Below, in pieces: positions 1 through 7,892 of a stretch of 64,000 nucleotides of DNA. Location of the stretch: contig JACRIK010000019.1 in assembly GCA_016235865.1 (NCBI GenBank), positions 1-64,000 on the forward strand. Reading direction: 5' to 3'. Within the stretch, counting starts at the first letter, position 1, and each line of letters starts with the position of its first letter. Under the pieces are notes generated by a model. It saw only the letters and a program-made list of their open reading frames with translations, searched no databases and was not told where the DNA came from. Source of the DNA: Planctomycetota bacterium. Its GTDB lineage: Bacteria; Planctomycetota; MHYJ01; JACQXL01. Both the position numbers and the translations under genes were made by a program.

Positions 1-139
1 AAATAACCAGGAAAGTAGTCAGCGGAGAGAGAAAGCTGGCGATTACGACCAACTAAGTGGTTAGGCCGTAAAGTTTCTGTTAGTAAAATCACTGTTTACC
101 GCTTAGTGCGGTTCTGTAAAAGTGTTTTTGGACATGCTC
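1..139. mobile_element. Possible terminal fragment of an insertion sequence
   Basis: The lipoprotein gene to the right loses its repeat pattern abruptly near position 139. The sequence from there to the window edge is unrelated to it. On the plus strand a frame enters from the left edge and stops at 62-64 after about 20 polar codons, which could be the last residues of a transposase. The junction reads TGTCCAAAAACACTTTTACA on the minus strand, which resembles the terminal inverted repeat of several IS families. The other end lies outside the window, so the family cannot be named. This is inference from the broken gene plus the look of the end. Confidence 0.3.
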
Positions 140-859
140 CACATACCTATTGGACCAGATATTGTATCTTGTGCCGTCCGACTGCTCCCAGACCACGAAG
201 GCATTGCCGCTGGCATCAACCGCAATCTGGGGGGAATTGGCATATACGGTTCCGGTTTCAATAGGTCCAGCCGTGGCCCAGCCCGTGCCGGAGACATACC
301 TATTAGCCCAGATATTGGCCGTTGTGCCGTCCCGCCTCCAGACCGCCAGGGCATTGCCATTGGCATCAACCGCAATCTGGGGGCCACCGGCATCACCTGC
401 ATTGTCTGTCTCTACGAGCACTGGTGTGCGCCACGCCTGCCCGGTGGTAAAACTCCAGGTGTAATCAACGGCCAGGGCATTGCCGGCCGAATCCGTTACC
501 CCGGTGGTTATGGTGGCCGTGTAAACAGTTAAATCGGCCAAGGCGGCCGATGGCGTAAAAGTGGCGGCGGCGCCTACGCAGATAACCGTTCCGGCTACCC
601 CGCTGAGCGTAAATGTGCCTGTGGTAACGGTCGTGGCACTCATCGCCTCGCTGAATGTGACGGTAATGACGGTATTGAACGCGATGCCGGTGGCGTTAGC
701 CGCCGGCCCCTTGGATGAGACAGTCGGCGGAGTGGTATCAGGCGCGCTCGAACCGCTGTCCGAACCGCCGCCGCCGCCGCCGCAACCCGCGTAACCCAGC
801 ATCATTACGCCGGCAAACAAGGCCAGGACTATCCCGGCCGTCCATATTCTGTTTCTCAT
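89..859 (-). pseudogene. 3'-truncated lipoprotein with a bacterial Ig-like domain
   Basis: The 256-aa product starts with a lipoprotein signal ending in LGYAGC followed by a run of glycines, so it should be anchored to a membrane by a lipidated cysteine. Residues about 40-140 form a Big_5/SbsA-type Ig-like domain (PPTVSSKGP...ITVTFSEAMS...YTWSFTTG). Residues 145-236 hold two copies of a roughly 50-residue repeat (GPQIAVDANGNALAVW, NIWANRYV) that normally runs in long beta-propeller-like arrays. The second copy breaks after NRYV, and the last 16 residues (EHVQKHFYRTALSGKQ) resemble nothing in the repeat. The gene is therefore probably cut short by an insertion at about 139. The start at 859 follows AGGAGTGTGCT. 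It belongs with the other GY-x-GCGG lipoproteins of this window. Confidence 0.6.
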
Positions 860-946
860 AGCACACTCCTCTGGCGCCGAAGCGCCATGGCGCCCTTATG
901 GCGCCACTTCTTTACCGGTTACCCGGCTTGGTTAATCAATGACGGC

Positions 947-974
947 AGTTTACCACATAACGGTAAAATGTCAA
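947..974 (-). promoter_or_regulatory. Sigma-70-type promoter of the Ig-like lipoprotein
   Basis: On the minus strand TTGACA (969-974) is followed after 16 bases by TAAACT (947-952). It lies about 90 bases upstream of the lipoprotein start at 859. The -35 box is perfect and the -10 box matches four of six positions. Confidence 0.5.
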
Positions 975-1043
975 GAGATGTTACAATATTTTTGCAGCCG
1001 GCAGCCACGACCGCGTCCCTCCGCGGGGGGCCGGGGGTTGTTT

Positions 1044-1104
1044 ACTCGCAGTTAGCGACCCCGCCCGTACGGGCGGGGTAAACTCCGGAGCGTTATCTGC
1101 GAGT
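1044..1104. repeat. Covarying hairpin repeat with nested palindrome
   Basis: Outer arms ACTCGCAG and CTGCGAGT enclose a region beginning TTAG and ending CGTTAT, the same layout as the hairpins at 5009, 7197, 7837 and 26122. A second perfect palindrome (CCCCGCCC-GTAC-GGGCGGGG) sits inside the loop. The piece lies between two divergent lipoprotein genes. Confidence 0.5.
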
Positions 1105-1289
1105 TATCCCGCAACGAAGTGGAGTGGTTATTTCCCTCCAGCCGCTGGCGCAGTTATGCACTTTACTTTAATCTTATATTGCGTATCAGGTCTCCCGCAC
1201 CATCCGGTAAAATATCTCCATTTCTTCTTGATAACAACCGACTAATAATGTATAAATGCAGAAATATTATTAAAGAAAGGACATGCGCT

Positions 1290-2276
1290 ATGAAGGAAAC
1301 CATGAAAATAAAACTCGGCCTGGCCATCATCTTATCCGGGGCCATTATCCTGGGCTATTACGGCTGCGGCGGCAGTTCATCCTCCAGCGACTCCGGCTCC
1401 AGCGCCCCGCTCTATTCCACCGGCGTCCTGGATACCACCTTTGATACAGACGGCGTTGTTACCACCACCATCGGAAGCGGTGGTGATTATGCCCAGGCCA
1501 TAGCCCTGCAAACAGACGGTAAGATTCTGGTAGCCGGATATGCCTTTAATGGTTTAGATAATAATATCGCCCTGGCGCGTTATAACGTCAATGGTTCTTT
1601 GGATACCGCCTTTGACACGGACGGTGTCGTTATCACCGCTATCGGAAGCGACGATGGTTATGCCTCTGCTGTAGCCGTTCAGACCGACGGTAAGATTGTG
1701 GTGGCCGGATATGTTTCTAATGGCGCTAATAATGATTTTGCCTTAGCCCGGTATACTATCACCGGCACATTAGACACCGCCTTTGACACCGACGGCATAG
1801 TCACCACCACTATCGGAAGTAGTAATGATTATGCCTATGCCCTGGCCCTGCAGGCCGATGGTAAGATGGTAGTAGCCGGAAATGCCTGGAATGGCGCTAA
1901 TGATAATTTTACCTTAGCCAGATATAACACCAACGGCTCTCTGGATACCACCTTTGACACCGACGGCATAGTCACCACCACTATCGGAAGTAGTGATTGT
2001 TATGCCCAGGCCATAACCCTGCAGGCAGACGGGAAGATTCTGGTAGCCGGATATGCCTATAACGGCGCTGATAACGACTTTGCCCTGGCCCGCTACACCA
2101 TCACCGGCACGCTTGATACCACATTCGGCATTTCCGGCGTAGTCACCACCACTATCGGAAGTAGTAATGATTATGCCTATGCCCTGGCCCTGCAAGCCGA
2201 TGGCAAGATTGTCGTCGCCGGATATGTTTATAATGGCGTTAACTATGACTTTGCCCTGGCCCGGTATTGGCGTTAA
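1290..2276 (+). CDS. Delta-60 repeat lipoprotein
   Basis: The product is about 328 aa, with a lipoprotein signal peptide (MKIKLGLAIILSGAIIL) and a GYYGCGG lipobox, then a Ser-rich linker. Five tandem repeats of about 57 residues follow, each of the form LDT-x-FDTDG-VVTTTIGS...AQADGKI-VVAG...FALARY, the delta-60 (DUF5122) repeat of surface beta-propeller proteins. Repeats are over 70% alike, which suggests recent internal duplication. I place the start at 1290 because AAAGAAAGGA precedes it and the signal peptide begins just after; ATG at 1302 is also possible. The longer frame from 1119 gives an unlikely N-terminus. A 9-bp perfect stem (2290-2298 with 2314-2322) follows the stop but has no T-run. 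Confidence 0.8.
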   Translation: MKETMKIKLGLAIILSGAIILGYYGCGGSSSSSDSGSSAPLYSTGVLDTTFDTDGVVTTTIGSGGDYAQAIALQTDGKILVAGYAFNGLDNNIALARYNVNGSLDTAFDTDGVVITAIGSDDGYASAVAVQTDGKIVVAGYVSNGANNDFALARYTITGTLDTAFDTDGIVTTTIGSSNDYAYALALQADGKMVVAGNAWNGANDNFTLARYNTNGSLDTTFDTDGIVTTTIGSSDCYAQAITLQADGKILVAGYAYNGADNDFALARYTITGTLDTTFGISGVVTTTIGSSNDYAYALALQADGKIVVAGYVYNGVNYDFALARYWR

Positions 2277-2486
2277 CGCTTAAAATAACCCGGGCGGATT
2301 CGCTTTACTGCGGTCCGCCCGGAAAAATATCAGATTCTGCTTGTCAAACCCTTTTAAGCGGTTATATTATATATGCCGGGGGGCGGAAAAAGTCCCTATC
2401 CCTGTCCCTCCAAAAACCCAATGACTCTGCCCGTCCCCGTCCCCCGGCTTAATCCTTCTCCGCGCCCGGGCGGTGAAAGGTGTTTT

Positions 2487-2899
2487 ATGAAGAAAGAAGA
2501 CATTAAAAAAAGCATTGTCCTGGGCGTGGTGGCTGTCGCCTTACTCTGGGGTGTCTTTGGAATCACCCATATCATAACTCATGGATACCGGCCGGTTACA
2601 AGCATCGACGATATTATACGGACTATAGGGTATGTCGTCATCATCCCGATTTCAATATTAGTCCTATTCAATATCAAACTGCCCCTGGCGCTGGGCAGAC
2701 CGCTGGCCGTCCTTTCCATCCTGATGGCGTTAGGTTATCTGGCATTCTTTCGCTCATTCTTTTCCGAACCCCCCTATCCTTCCCCATCTCTTGGATTTTA
2801 TACCTACTTTGCTGGATTGGTTGCATGGTATTCCTTGTGCCGCCAATCATAACCTTTGCCATCTACGCCATCCGGGTCCTGCGCCCGGCCAAGAAATAA
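2487..2899 (+). pseudogene. Four-helix membrane protein, frameshifted at a C6 run
   Basis: The frame starts at 2487 after GGTGAAAGG and encodes hydrophobic helices (VLGVVAVALLWGVFGI, IGYVVIIPISILVLFNIKL, GRPLAVLSILMALGYLAF). It is a paralogue of the 131-aa protein at 45896-46291: VIIPISILVLFNIKLPLAL here matches VIIPISVLVICNVKLHKAL there. The frame open at the start stops at 2852 with a poor C-terminus. The frame one base back, after CCCCCC at 2769-2774, continues to a stop at 2899 and restores a hydrophobic helix and the tail IRVLRPAKK, which matches IRRALWPAQK in the paralogue. So either a one-base slip inactivated the gene, or the run is slippery, or it is an assembly error. Function unknown. 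Confidence 0.65.
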
Positions 2900-3084
2900 T
2901 TTCTCACCACGAAAACACGAAAGTCCGAAGACACGAAAAGGACTAAAAAACATTTCGTGATTTCCTTATTTCGTGCCTTCGTGGTTGCATCTTCTCCGCG
3001 CCCGGGCGGTTAATCTGTGCCCTCTGTGGTCATCCGCGTCCCATTAGTCCCTCCGCGCCAGACCGACAATTAAGCGCATTTACC
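2900..3084. other. Intergenic stretch with a degenerate direct repeat
   Basis: No gene is visible. The piece TCTCCGCGCCCGGGCGGT occurs at about 2456 and again at about 2994. The two copies bracket the frameshifted membrane gene. Confidence 0.4.
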
Positions 3085-3112
3085 TTGACAAAACCAGGCA
3101 ACATGCTATATA
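3085..3112 (+). promoter_or_regulatory. Sigma-70-type promoter of the 516-aa lipoprotein
   Basis: TTGACA (3085-3090) and TATATA (3107-3112) are separated by 16 bases and end 31 bases before the start codon. The other large lipoprotein at 59403 has a similar promoter (61013-61040). Confidence 0.65.
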
Positions 3113-3143
3113 ACTGGGTAACACTGTAACGTAAGGAAAGGGA

Positions 3144-4694
3144 ATGGTTATGAACAAAAAGAAATTGGCAATCATCACCGGCGCAATTTTATCCGTTGCC
3201 TTGGTAACCGCCTTGACTTATGTCGGCTGCGGCGGCTCCTCCAGCAAGGGCGGCTCCAGCGTTGTAGCCAAACTGGCGGTTAGAGGAACAATCGGGTCCG
3301 GCTATACACCACCGCTGGCTTCCCGCCCGGACAACTTCCTTGACAAATTCTGTTCCATCTTTTCGCCCGCATTTGCCTGGGCGGCCGCCGATATTCCGGT
3401 GAATAAAATCCTGGCCGTGCCTTATGATGGCGGCGCTTTTGAGGATTATTCGGTGCGGAATATCAAGGAGATTCCGATTAATCCGGACGGTACATTTACC
3501 ATGTCATTGGAAAAAGATATGAACTGGCTGCTTATCCTGGTGGATACCACCCAAACCGGACGCGAGAACCAATTCATAAGTTATGTGGCCTTAGACGCGG
3601 GCTCGGGCGAGCGCCTGCTCCAACTGCCGGTCTCCAGCGTCAGCGCCGATTCGCTTGACCTGGGCAACCTGGTCAGGGCTACGGATATGGCCGTGGCCGA
3701 CAATGCCGCGATTACGGCCAGCGCCTTCTCTCTGACCGCGCAGCAATTAACCACCCTGGCCAGAGGCGACGACATGTTAAAAACAGTCAAGAACCTTTTC
3801 GTCAACTACGACAGTGTTACGCGCCAATATTACCTGCTCCGTCCCCAGTATGAATGGCGCGGTGATTATAACTCCCTGGCCCTGGGCGCCTACACCACCG
3901 CCACAGATTATGCTTATCACCATTACCTGCTTATGATGGAGACCAATGACCCGTCGCTTACCCTTAATAGTTTAATCAGCGCCGATGGTCTGGCGCCGGC
4001 CAAGGTCTGCCAGATGATTCCGCCGTCCGATGTTCCCACGGTAAATAACACACCGCCTATTTATTCGGCCTCCAACCCCATATCCAACGCCTATGCCGTG
4101 GCCGCAGACATCATCCCGAACACCAACGGGCCCGGGTTCATGTTGCAATACCCGTCCACCCTGCGTGATTTCCGGGCGCAACAATCTGGCGCCAATATGC
4201 TCTTCGACCTGGGTTCCGCCAACCTGAGCGGCACCGCCCCGGCCGGAATCTGGAATTGGACCATCAACGGCGCGCCGGTCGGTAAATTTGATATCGCCAT
4301 CACCCTGCCGATAACCGGAGACAAACAGGTCAAGGGCTTCGTGCCGGCCATCAAGGTTAACACCGTTACCGATGCCGGGTGTGAAAAAATCACATCCATG
4401 CAGATTAAGTGGTATGTCTATGATGACGGGGCCGCGGGTTATGTGGAAGCGGACAACACGGTGCTCAAATACCTGACCCAATCCTTCATGATAGTTCTAT
4501 CGAATAATTCGCAGGTTACTCCGCGCTTTGAGCAGTTTACAGAATTACCCCTGACCACTTCACTGGTTACGCCCACGCTGGCCACCGGCTGGTATTTGGG
4601 AACCGGGCCTACCGTGGAACAGGAGGCCCGGCGCATCGGGTTCGGCTATAAGTCCGGCGGTGTTGAGTATTTCTTTGCCTGGGATAAACCTTAG
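3144..4694 (+). CDS. Large secreted lipoprotein, paralogue of the 59403-60932 protein
   Basis: The product is 516 aa, with a basic N-terminus, a hydrophobic segment (IITGAILSVALVTALTYV) and a lipobox ending in GCGGSSS. It is collinear with the protein at 59403-60932: both have VAKL...G-x-IG, an FCxIF...AWAA motif near residue 70, a KD-x-NWLLILVDT stretch near 130, a LTLARGDDMLKTVKNL block and a C-terminal VEYFFAWDKP/IGYFFFWNNW end. No catalytic motif is visible. The start is the ATG at 3144 after AAGGAAAGGG; ATG at 3150 would remove only two residues. It is probably an outer-surface or periplasmic structural protein, but that is inference. Confidence 0.75.
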   Translation: MVMNKKKLAIITGAILSVALVTALTYVGCGGSSSKGGSSVVAKLAVRGTIGSGYTPPLASRPDNFLDKFCSIFSPAFAWAAADIPVNKILAVPYDGGAFEDYSVRNIKEIPINPDGTFTMSLEKDMNWLLILVDTTQTGRENQFISYVALDAGSGERLLQLPVSSVSADSLDLGNLVRATDMAVADNAAITASAFSLTAQQLTTLARGDDMLKTVKNLFVNYDSVTRQYYLLRPQYEWRGDYNSLALGAYTTATDYAYHHYLLMMETNDPSLTLNSLISADGLAPAKVCQMIPPSDVPTVNNTPPIYSASNPISNAYAVAADIIPNTNGPGFMLQYPSTLRDFRAQQSGANMLFDLGSANLSGTAPAGIWNWTINGAPVGKFDIAITLPITGDKQVKGFVPAIKVNTVTDAGCEKITSMQIKWYVYDDGAAGYVEADNTVLKYLTQSFMIVLSNNSQVTPRFEQFTELPLTTSLVTPTLATGWYLGTGPTVEQEARRIGFGYKSGGVEYFFAWDKP

Positions 4695-4772
4695 CGACCG
4701 CCAAACGGATTCTACGGCCCTTTGCGCCCCTGTCCCGAATGGCACATAGTTAAGGGGTAGCCATCCCCTTAT

Positions 4773-4844
4773 TGTCATTCTGAGCGGAGCGAAGAATCTC
4801 ATTACGAGCACAAAAAGAGACCCTTCACTTCGTTCAGGGTGACA
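4773..4844. repeat. Dispersed TGTCATTCTGAG...GGGTGACA repeat, copy 1
   Basis: An imperfect palindrome runs from TGTCATTCTGAGCGGAGCGA to TTCGTTCAGGGTGACA. Related copies lie at 6268-6335 and 43932-43995. All three are in spacers between genes. Confidence 0.65.
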
Positions 4845-5008
4845 CCTTGGAGCTTAACTATGTGCCATTCGCTCCTATTCGTCCCATTCGTGTTTGATTA
4901 TCCGGTATCCTGCATCCTGCATCCTGCATCTGTGGTTTCTACACTACATATCCAAGTATGTAGATTACCAGCTCGGTGGAATTGTTTCCAGCCACATAGG
5001 CCTGTCTT

Positions 5009-5041
5009 AGAGCCAGTTAGACTTTAGTCGTTACTGGCTCT
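5009..5041. repeat. Covarying hairpin repeat, AGAGCCAGT type
   Basis: Arms AGAGCCAGT and ACTGGCTCT enclose TAGACTTTAGTCGTT, within which GACT and AGTC can also pair. The same design with different but complementary arms recurs at 7197, 7837 and 26122. A CCCGCC-GCA-GGCGGG palindrome follows it directly. Confidence 0.6.
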
Positions 5042-5067
5042 TAGATCCCGCCGCAGGCGGGGCCACA

Positions 5068-6129
5068 TTAAACAATGTATCCTAGAATATATATCACCAG
5101 TTCAGTAGAGTTATTTCCTGATACATAGGCCTGCCACAACAGCGTCCGGTCAGATGCCACCGGCATCAGGACTGAGCCGCCGTTACTAATCCCCGGGGCA
5201 TTAACCGGCGGAGCCATGACCTGCAAGGCATACTCCGCGCCCAACTGACTGAAGATATATGCCATCATCCCGCCGTTGGCGTAACTCTGGTTGATGACTG
5301 CAATGGACACAATCACGCCCTTGGTGTTGAGTGGAATAATCGCCGATAAATCCACAGTCGCCGGTTGGGTGGTAGCGGTAATCCCGGGGAAATCAAGGGC
5401 CGTAACCGGCGCCGGAAGCATAGTTAGTGTATCCCCGCCGCCCACGCCCGGGGCTAACTTGGCTTGCGTCACTTGCCCGTCACCGATTTCCGCAGTAGCA
5501 ATTGGCGGCGTAAGTGGTCTTGCTACCGGAGTAAATGATAACTTCTCCGGCGTAACAGAGCCGTTAGCGAGTTTTTCCGTAATCACGCTGTTTGATTGCA
5601 GTTCGCCGGAACCGATGGCGTTGTTGGCAATCTTGTTCTGGGTAATGGTGTTGGTGGCAATCTTGGATGCAATGATTGCGCCGTCGGCAATCTTAATAGA
5701 AGTCACCGCGCTGTTGGCAATTTCATCCGTTGACACCGCCGGCGTAATCGGCCGGGCCACCGAGGGCGGCGTAAAAGATAGTTTGGCCTGGGTAATCGCC
5801 CCATCCCGGATTTTGGCCGTGCTGATGGAGTCATCCGCTATCTTGGCATTCGTAACGCTCCCGTCTGCCAGTTTCTCGTTGGTGATGGCCTGGTTGGCAA
5901 TCTTTTCCGCTGTCACGCTGTTTGCTGCCAGCTTGCCGGTTTCAACCGCGCTGGACATCAGCTCATCCGGTCCGATCATCCCGTCGGCAATCTTAGCCCG
6001 GGTAACCGAACTGTCCCGGATATGTTTTTCCTCGATAGCGTCGTTGGCTATCTTATCGCCCGTGACCGATTGCGGGCTTAAGTGCCTGGTTTTGATTTCG
6101 TTGGCCCGGTCGTATAAAGTCCTTGCCAT
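5068..6129 (-). CDS. Tail-fibre-like repeat protein
   Basis: The protein is about 353 aa. Residues 10-235 consist of about 15 short repeats of the pattern (S/A)-(V/I)-T-x-x-KIA-(D/N)-x-(A/S)-I, with variants such as ITQAKL and GSVTPEKLSFTP. Repeats of this type form triple-stranded beta-helical shafts in phage tail fibres and collagen-like surface proteins. The C-terminal 120 residues (DTLTMLPAPVTALDFPGI to the end) look like a globular head. The start at 6129 follows AAAGGAG; the in-frame upstream codons to 6195 overlap another small frame and lack a ribosome site. The neighbouring unknown gene at 6385 points the same way. A phage or phage-like origin is possible but no other phage gene is seen. 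Confidence 0.65.
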   Translation of the reverse strand: MARTLYDRANEIKTRHLSPQSVTGDKIANDAIEEKHIRDSSVTRAKIADGMIGPDELMSSAVETGKLAANSVTAEKIANQAITNEKLADGSVTNAKIADDSISTAKIRDGAITQAKLSFTPPSVARPITPAVSTDEIANSAVTSIKIADGAIIASKIATNTITQNKIANNAIGSGELQSNSVITEKLANGSVTPEKLSFTPVARPLTPPIATAEIGDGQVTQAKLAPGVGGGDTLTMLPAPVTALDFPGITATTQPATVDLSAIIPLNTKGVIVSIAVINQSYANGGMMAYIFSQLGAEYALQVMAPPVNAPGISNGGSVLMPVASDRTLLWQAYVSGNNSTELVIYILGYIV

Positions 6130-6256
6130 AATGTGATACTCCTTTCGCATTGCCGAACCGGTGGTCCGGGCAGACGCGCCAATGGCTTCCTGCATAAAGG
6201 TAGGAAGACCTGTTTTTACAACGTTTCCAGTATTTGGTTAACGCCTCGCATTGCAT
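6053..6256 (-). CDS. Possible small Cys/His zinc-binding protein (overlapping)
   Basis: The first 32 residues contain CEALTKYWKRCKN...VCPDH, a C-x9-C-x14-C-x2-H arrangement often seen in short proteins of the 'CxAxTKxGxRC' type. The frame overlaps the start of the tail-fibre-like gene by 77 bases in another frame, and residues after about 35 look non-coding. It may be the remnant of a small gene truncated by its neighbour, or a chance frame. Confidence 0.3.
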   Translation of the reverse strand: MQCEALTKYWKRCKNRSSYLYAGSHWRVCPDHRFGNAKGVSHYGKDFIRPGQRNQNQALKPAIGHGR

Positions 6257-6267
6257 AACATTCCTCT

Positions 6268-6335
6268 TGTCATTCTGAGCCGGAGGCGAAGAATCTCACA
6301 TTGAAGCGAGACCCTTCGCTCCGCTCAGGGTGACA
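6268..6335. repeat. Dispersed TGTCATTCTGAG...GGGTGACA repeat, copy 2
   Basis: Copy of the 4773 element (TGTCATTCTGAG, GAAGAATCTCA, GAGACCCTTCGCT, CAGGGTGACA). It is followed at 6352-6372 by the CCCCCGAT-ATCGGGGG palindrome. Confidence 0.65.
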
Positions 6336-6351
6336 TTTCAGTCACCTACGC

Positions 6352-6372
6352 CCCCCGATGTGACATCGGGGG
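6352..6372. repeat. CCCCGAT-ATCGGGG palindrome, copy 1
   Basis: Perfect 8-bp arms CCCCCGAT and ATCGGGGG separated by GTGAC. Other copies are at 49151-49174 and, inside the S41 peptidase gene, at 59178-59195. Confidence 0.6.
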
Positions 6373-6384
6373 ACTTCGCTTACG

Positions 6385-7179
6385 CTACGCCGTATATATC
6401 TGCGCCTCCAGTTTGAGTTGGCCGTTATCCACGAACCAGACGCAATAGGACTTGTCCACGGTGCGCGTCGCCACCCAGTTATTTGCCTTGGCTGAGTCCG
6501 AAACGCTGGACAGGAAATCCATAATACGCTGGTTATGGCTGGCCAAAGAAGCCGCATCATAACCGCTGGCCGTTACCAGCACGCCGGTCTGGATAAGCAA
6601 TTGAGCCAATCCAACCCTGAGCGTGGCCTTGAGCCGCCCCTTGGCGATGTCATAAGGACCGCCGCCCGGCAGAATCTCAGAGCCCTCCGGCAGTTGCTCG
6701 GCAATGGTCTGGTTACCGGTCAGCCATTCGCCCATAATGGCCGCGGCCTGCAGACCCCCAACGCGCGAGCCCACCAACCTCAGGACCTTGACTATGCCTT
6801 CCTCCCAGGCCGACTGCTTGGCTTCGACATTATCCTTATACCGCTTGGCAAAGACGCCGTCTATTTCCTCAAATGCCCGGTCCCAGTTGTCGTTATACTT
6901 GTTATAGGCATTGAGCAGATTGGTTCTCTGCTTGGTGCGGATGTCGGATGCGGACAGGTCGCCCTTAGAGATAAAAGAACCGTCCACGAACGGCTCAAAG
7001 TTCTCAGCGGCCGGGGTGGCCATCACCTGGCCAAAGGTCGAGTCATCAGGAATCCGCTCCTTACGGCGGCTATTGATGACCTCGGCGTTATTGACCAGTC
7101 CGTCCCGCCATCTGGTGCCCATCTCCGGCCGGGGCGTAATCGCCGCCAAAACCGGAATGCTCACTTTAGTATGTATCAT
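6385..7179 (-). CDS. Unknown 264-aa protein
   Basis: I do not recognise this protein. It has no signal peptide or membrane segment. The N-terminal third is charged and polar (VNNAEVINSRRKERIPDD), the middle is helical (TKQRTNLLNAYNKYNDNWDRAFEEIDGVFAKRY), and the C-terminus includes GSRVGGLQAAAIMGEWLTG and a helical SLASHNQRIMDFLSSVSDSAK stretch. It lies upstream of the tail-fibre-like gene in the same direction with about 250 bases of repeats between them. A structural role in a particle is a guess from that neighbour only. Confidence 0.6.
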   Translation of the reverse strand: MIHTKVSIPVLAAITPRPEMGTRWRDGLVNNAEVINSRRKERIPDDSTFGQVMATPAAENFEPFVDGSFISKGDLSASDIRTKQRTNLLNAYNKYNDNWDRAFEEIDGVFAKRYKDNVEAKQSAWEEGIVKVLRLVGSRVGGLQAAAIMGEWLTGNQTIAEQLPEGSEILPGGGPYDIAKGRLKATLRVGLAQLLIQTGVLVTASGYDAASLASHNQRIMDFLSSVSDSAKANNWVATRTVDKSYCVWFVDNGQLKLEAQIYTA

Positions 7180-7196
7180 GTTTGTTCGCCTCTCTT

Positions 7197-7229
7197 AGAG
7201 CCAGTTAGACTTCCATCGTTACTGTCTCT
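7197..7229. repeat. Covarying hairpin repeat, one-mismatch copy
   Basis: Arms AGAGCCAGT and ACTGTCTCT (one mismatch) enclose TAGACTTCCATCGTT. Same family as 5009-5041. It lies just upstream of the 6385-7179 gene. Confidence 0.55.
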
Positions 7230-7370
7230 TAGATCCCGATGAGTGTAGCCGATATCGGGAGCGTTCTACAGTTAGCGCCACGCTCTGTTAAAAATTGGCC
7301 CGCCTATCCGCGCCGGTGAGAAGCACGGATACTCACCTGGCAGGCCAATCTCTTTTTTCACTACGAGAAT

Positions 7371-7442
7371 CCCCTCTTGAGAGGGGTGTCCCGAAGGGAC
7401 GGGGTGTGTTACACACCCCTAAATCCCCTCTTAATAGAGGGG
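7371..7442. repeat. CCCCTCTT...AAGAGGGG palindromic repeat cluster
   Basis: Three nested or adjacent palindromes: CCCCTCTTGAGAGGGG, GTCCCGAAGGGAC, and GGGGTGTGTTACACACCCC, followed by CCCCTCTTAATAGAGGGG. Related pieces occur at 16559-16588 and 17413-17465. No gene is seen in this spacer. Confidence 0.55.
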
Positions 7443-7492
7443 ACTTTTTACATTCTTTGTGCCGGCGCCTGTCCCGTCGAATGACGGGATGG

Positions 7493-7819
7493 TTAATCTT
7501 TAACGGTCGCATATCCCGCGCCGACCAGGGGTCGCTTGGGCAATCTAGCCAATACCCCAGCGCAATTGTCGTCCTCGTCGACATTGCCCTGTTCGCGGTC
7601 TATCTTATCAATGATATCATCGGTCCATTGCCTGGACTCCTGCCACTGGCTGGCATCCAAGAGCCACTCGTCGCCCATTCGGATGGACGAGGGCAGGGGG
7701 TGCCGGCGGTCGCGATGGGTCTTGTCGTAGCAATGCTTGCACAGGCAATCCGTCTCGCGGTCGAAGGGTGGGCCGATTTCACCGCCGCAGATGTCGCACT
7801 TGCCAAATTCGTTTTCCAT
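7493..7819 (-). CDS. Small zinc-finger protein, unknown role
   Basis: The 108-aa product opens with CDICGGEIG...CLCKHCYDK, two CxxC pairs 17 residues apart that should bind one zinc. The remainder is acidic and helical (DASQWQESRQWTDDIIDKIDREQGNVDEDD). It has a good ribosome site (AAAAGGAG, 8 bases before ATG). It sits between the trypsin-like protease and the 264-aa unknown protein on the same strand. No family is recognised. Confidence 0.6.
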   Translation of the reverse strand: MENEFGKCDICGGEIGPPFDRETDCLCKHCYDKTHRDRRHPLPSSIRMGDEWLLDASQWQESRQWTDDIIDKIDREQGNVDEDDNCAGVLARLPKRPLVGAGYATVKD

Positions 7820-7836
7820 AAAATGCTCCTTTTCTT

Positions 7837-7869
7837 ACTCGCTGTTAAACTTCAGTTGTTACAGCGAGT
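7837..7869. repeat. Covarying hairpin repeat, ACTCGCTGT type
   Basis: Arms ACTCGCTGT and ACAGCGAGT enclose TAAACTTCAGTTGTT. Both the outer arms and the inner pair (AACT with AGTT) differ from the 5009 copy yet remain complementary. A GCCCCGCAATTCTGCGGGGT-like palindrome follows. Confidence 0.6.
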
Positions 7870-7892
7870 TAGACCCCGCAGAATTGCGGGGC

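Noticed and set aside
2290-2322. Intrinsic terminator after the delta-60 gene
   Set aside because: The 9-bp stem is good but it is followed by A residues, not T residues, in the direction of transcription.
5291-6136. Plus-strand 281-aa frame opposite the tail-fibre-like gene
   Set aside because: Composition is the complement of the repeat gene; no start signal. The minus strand frame has clear repeats and a ribosome site.
5068-7179. Prophage or contractile injection system
   Set aside because: Only one tail-fibre-like gene; no terminase, capsid, sheath, baseplate or integrase gene is visible.
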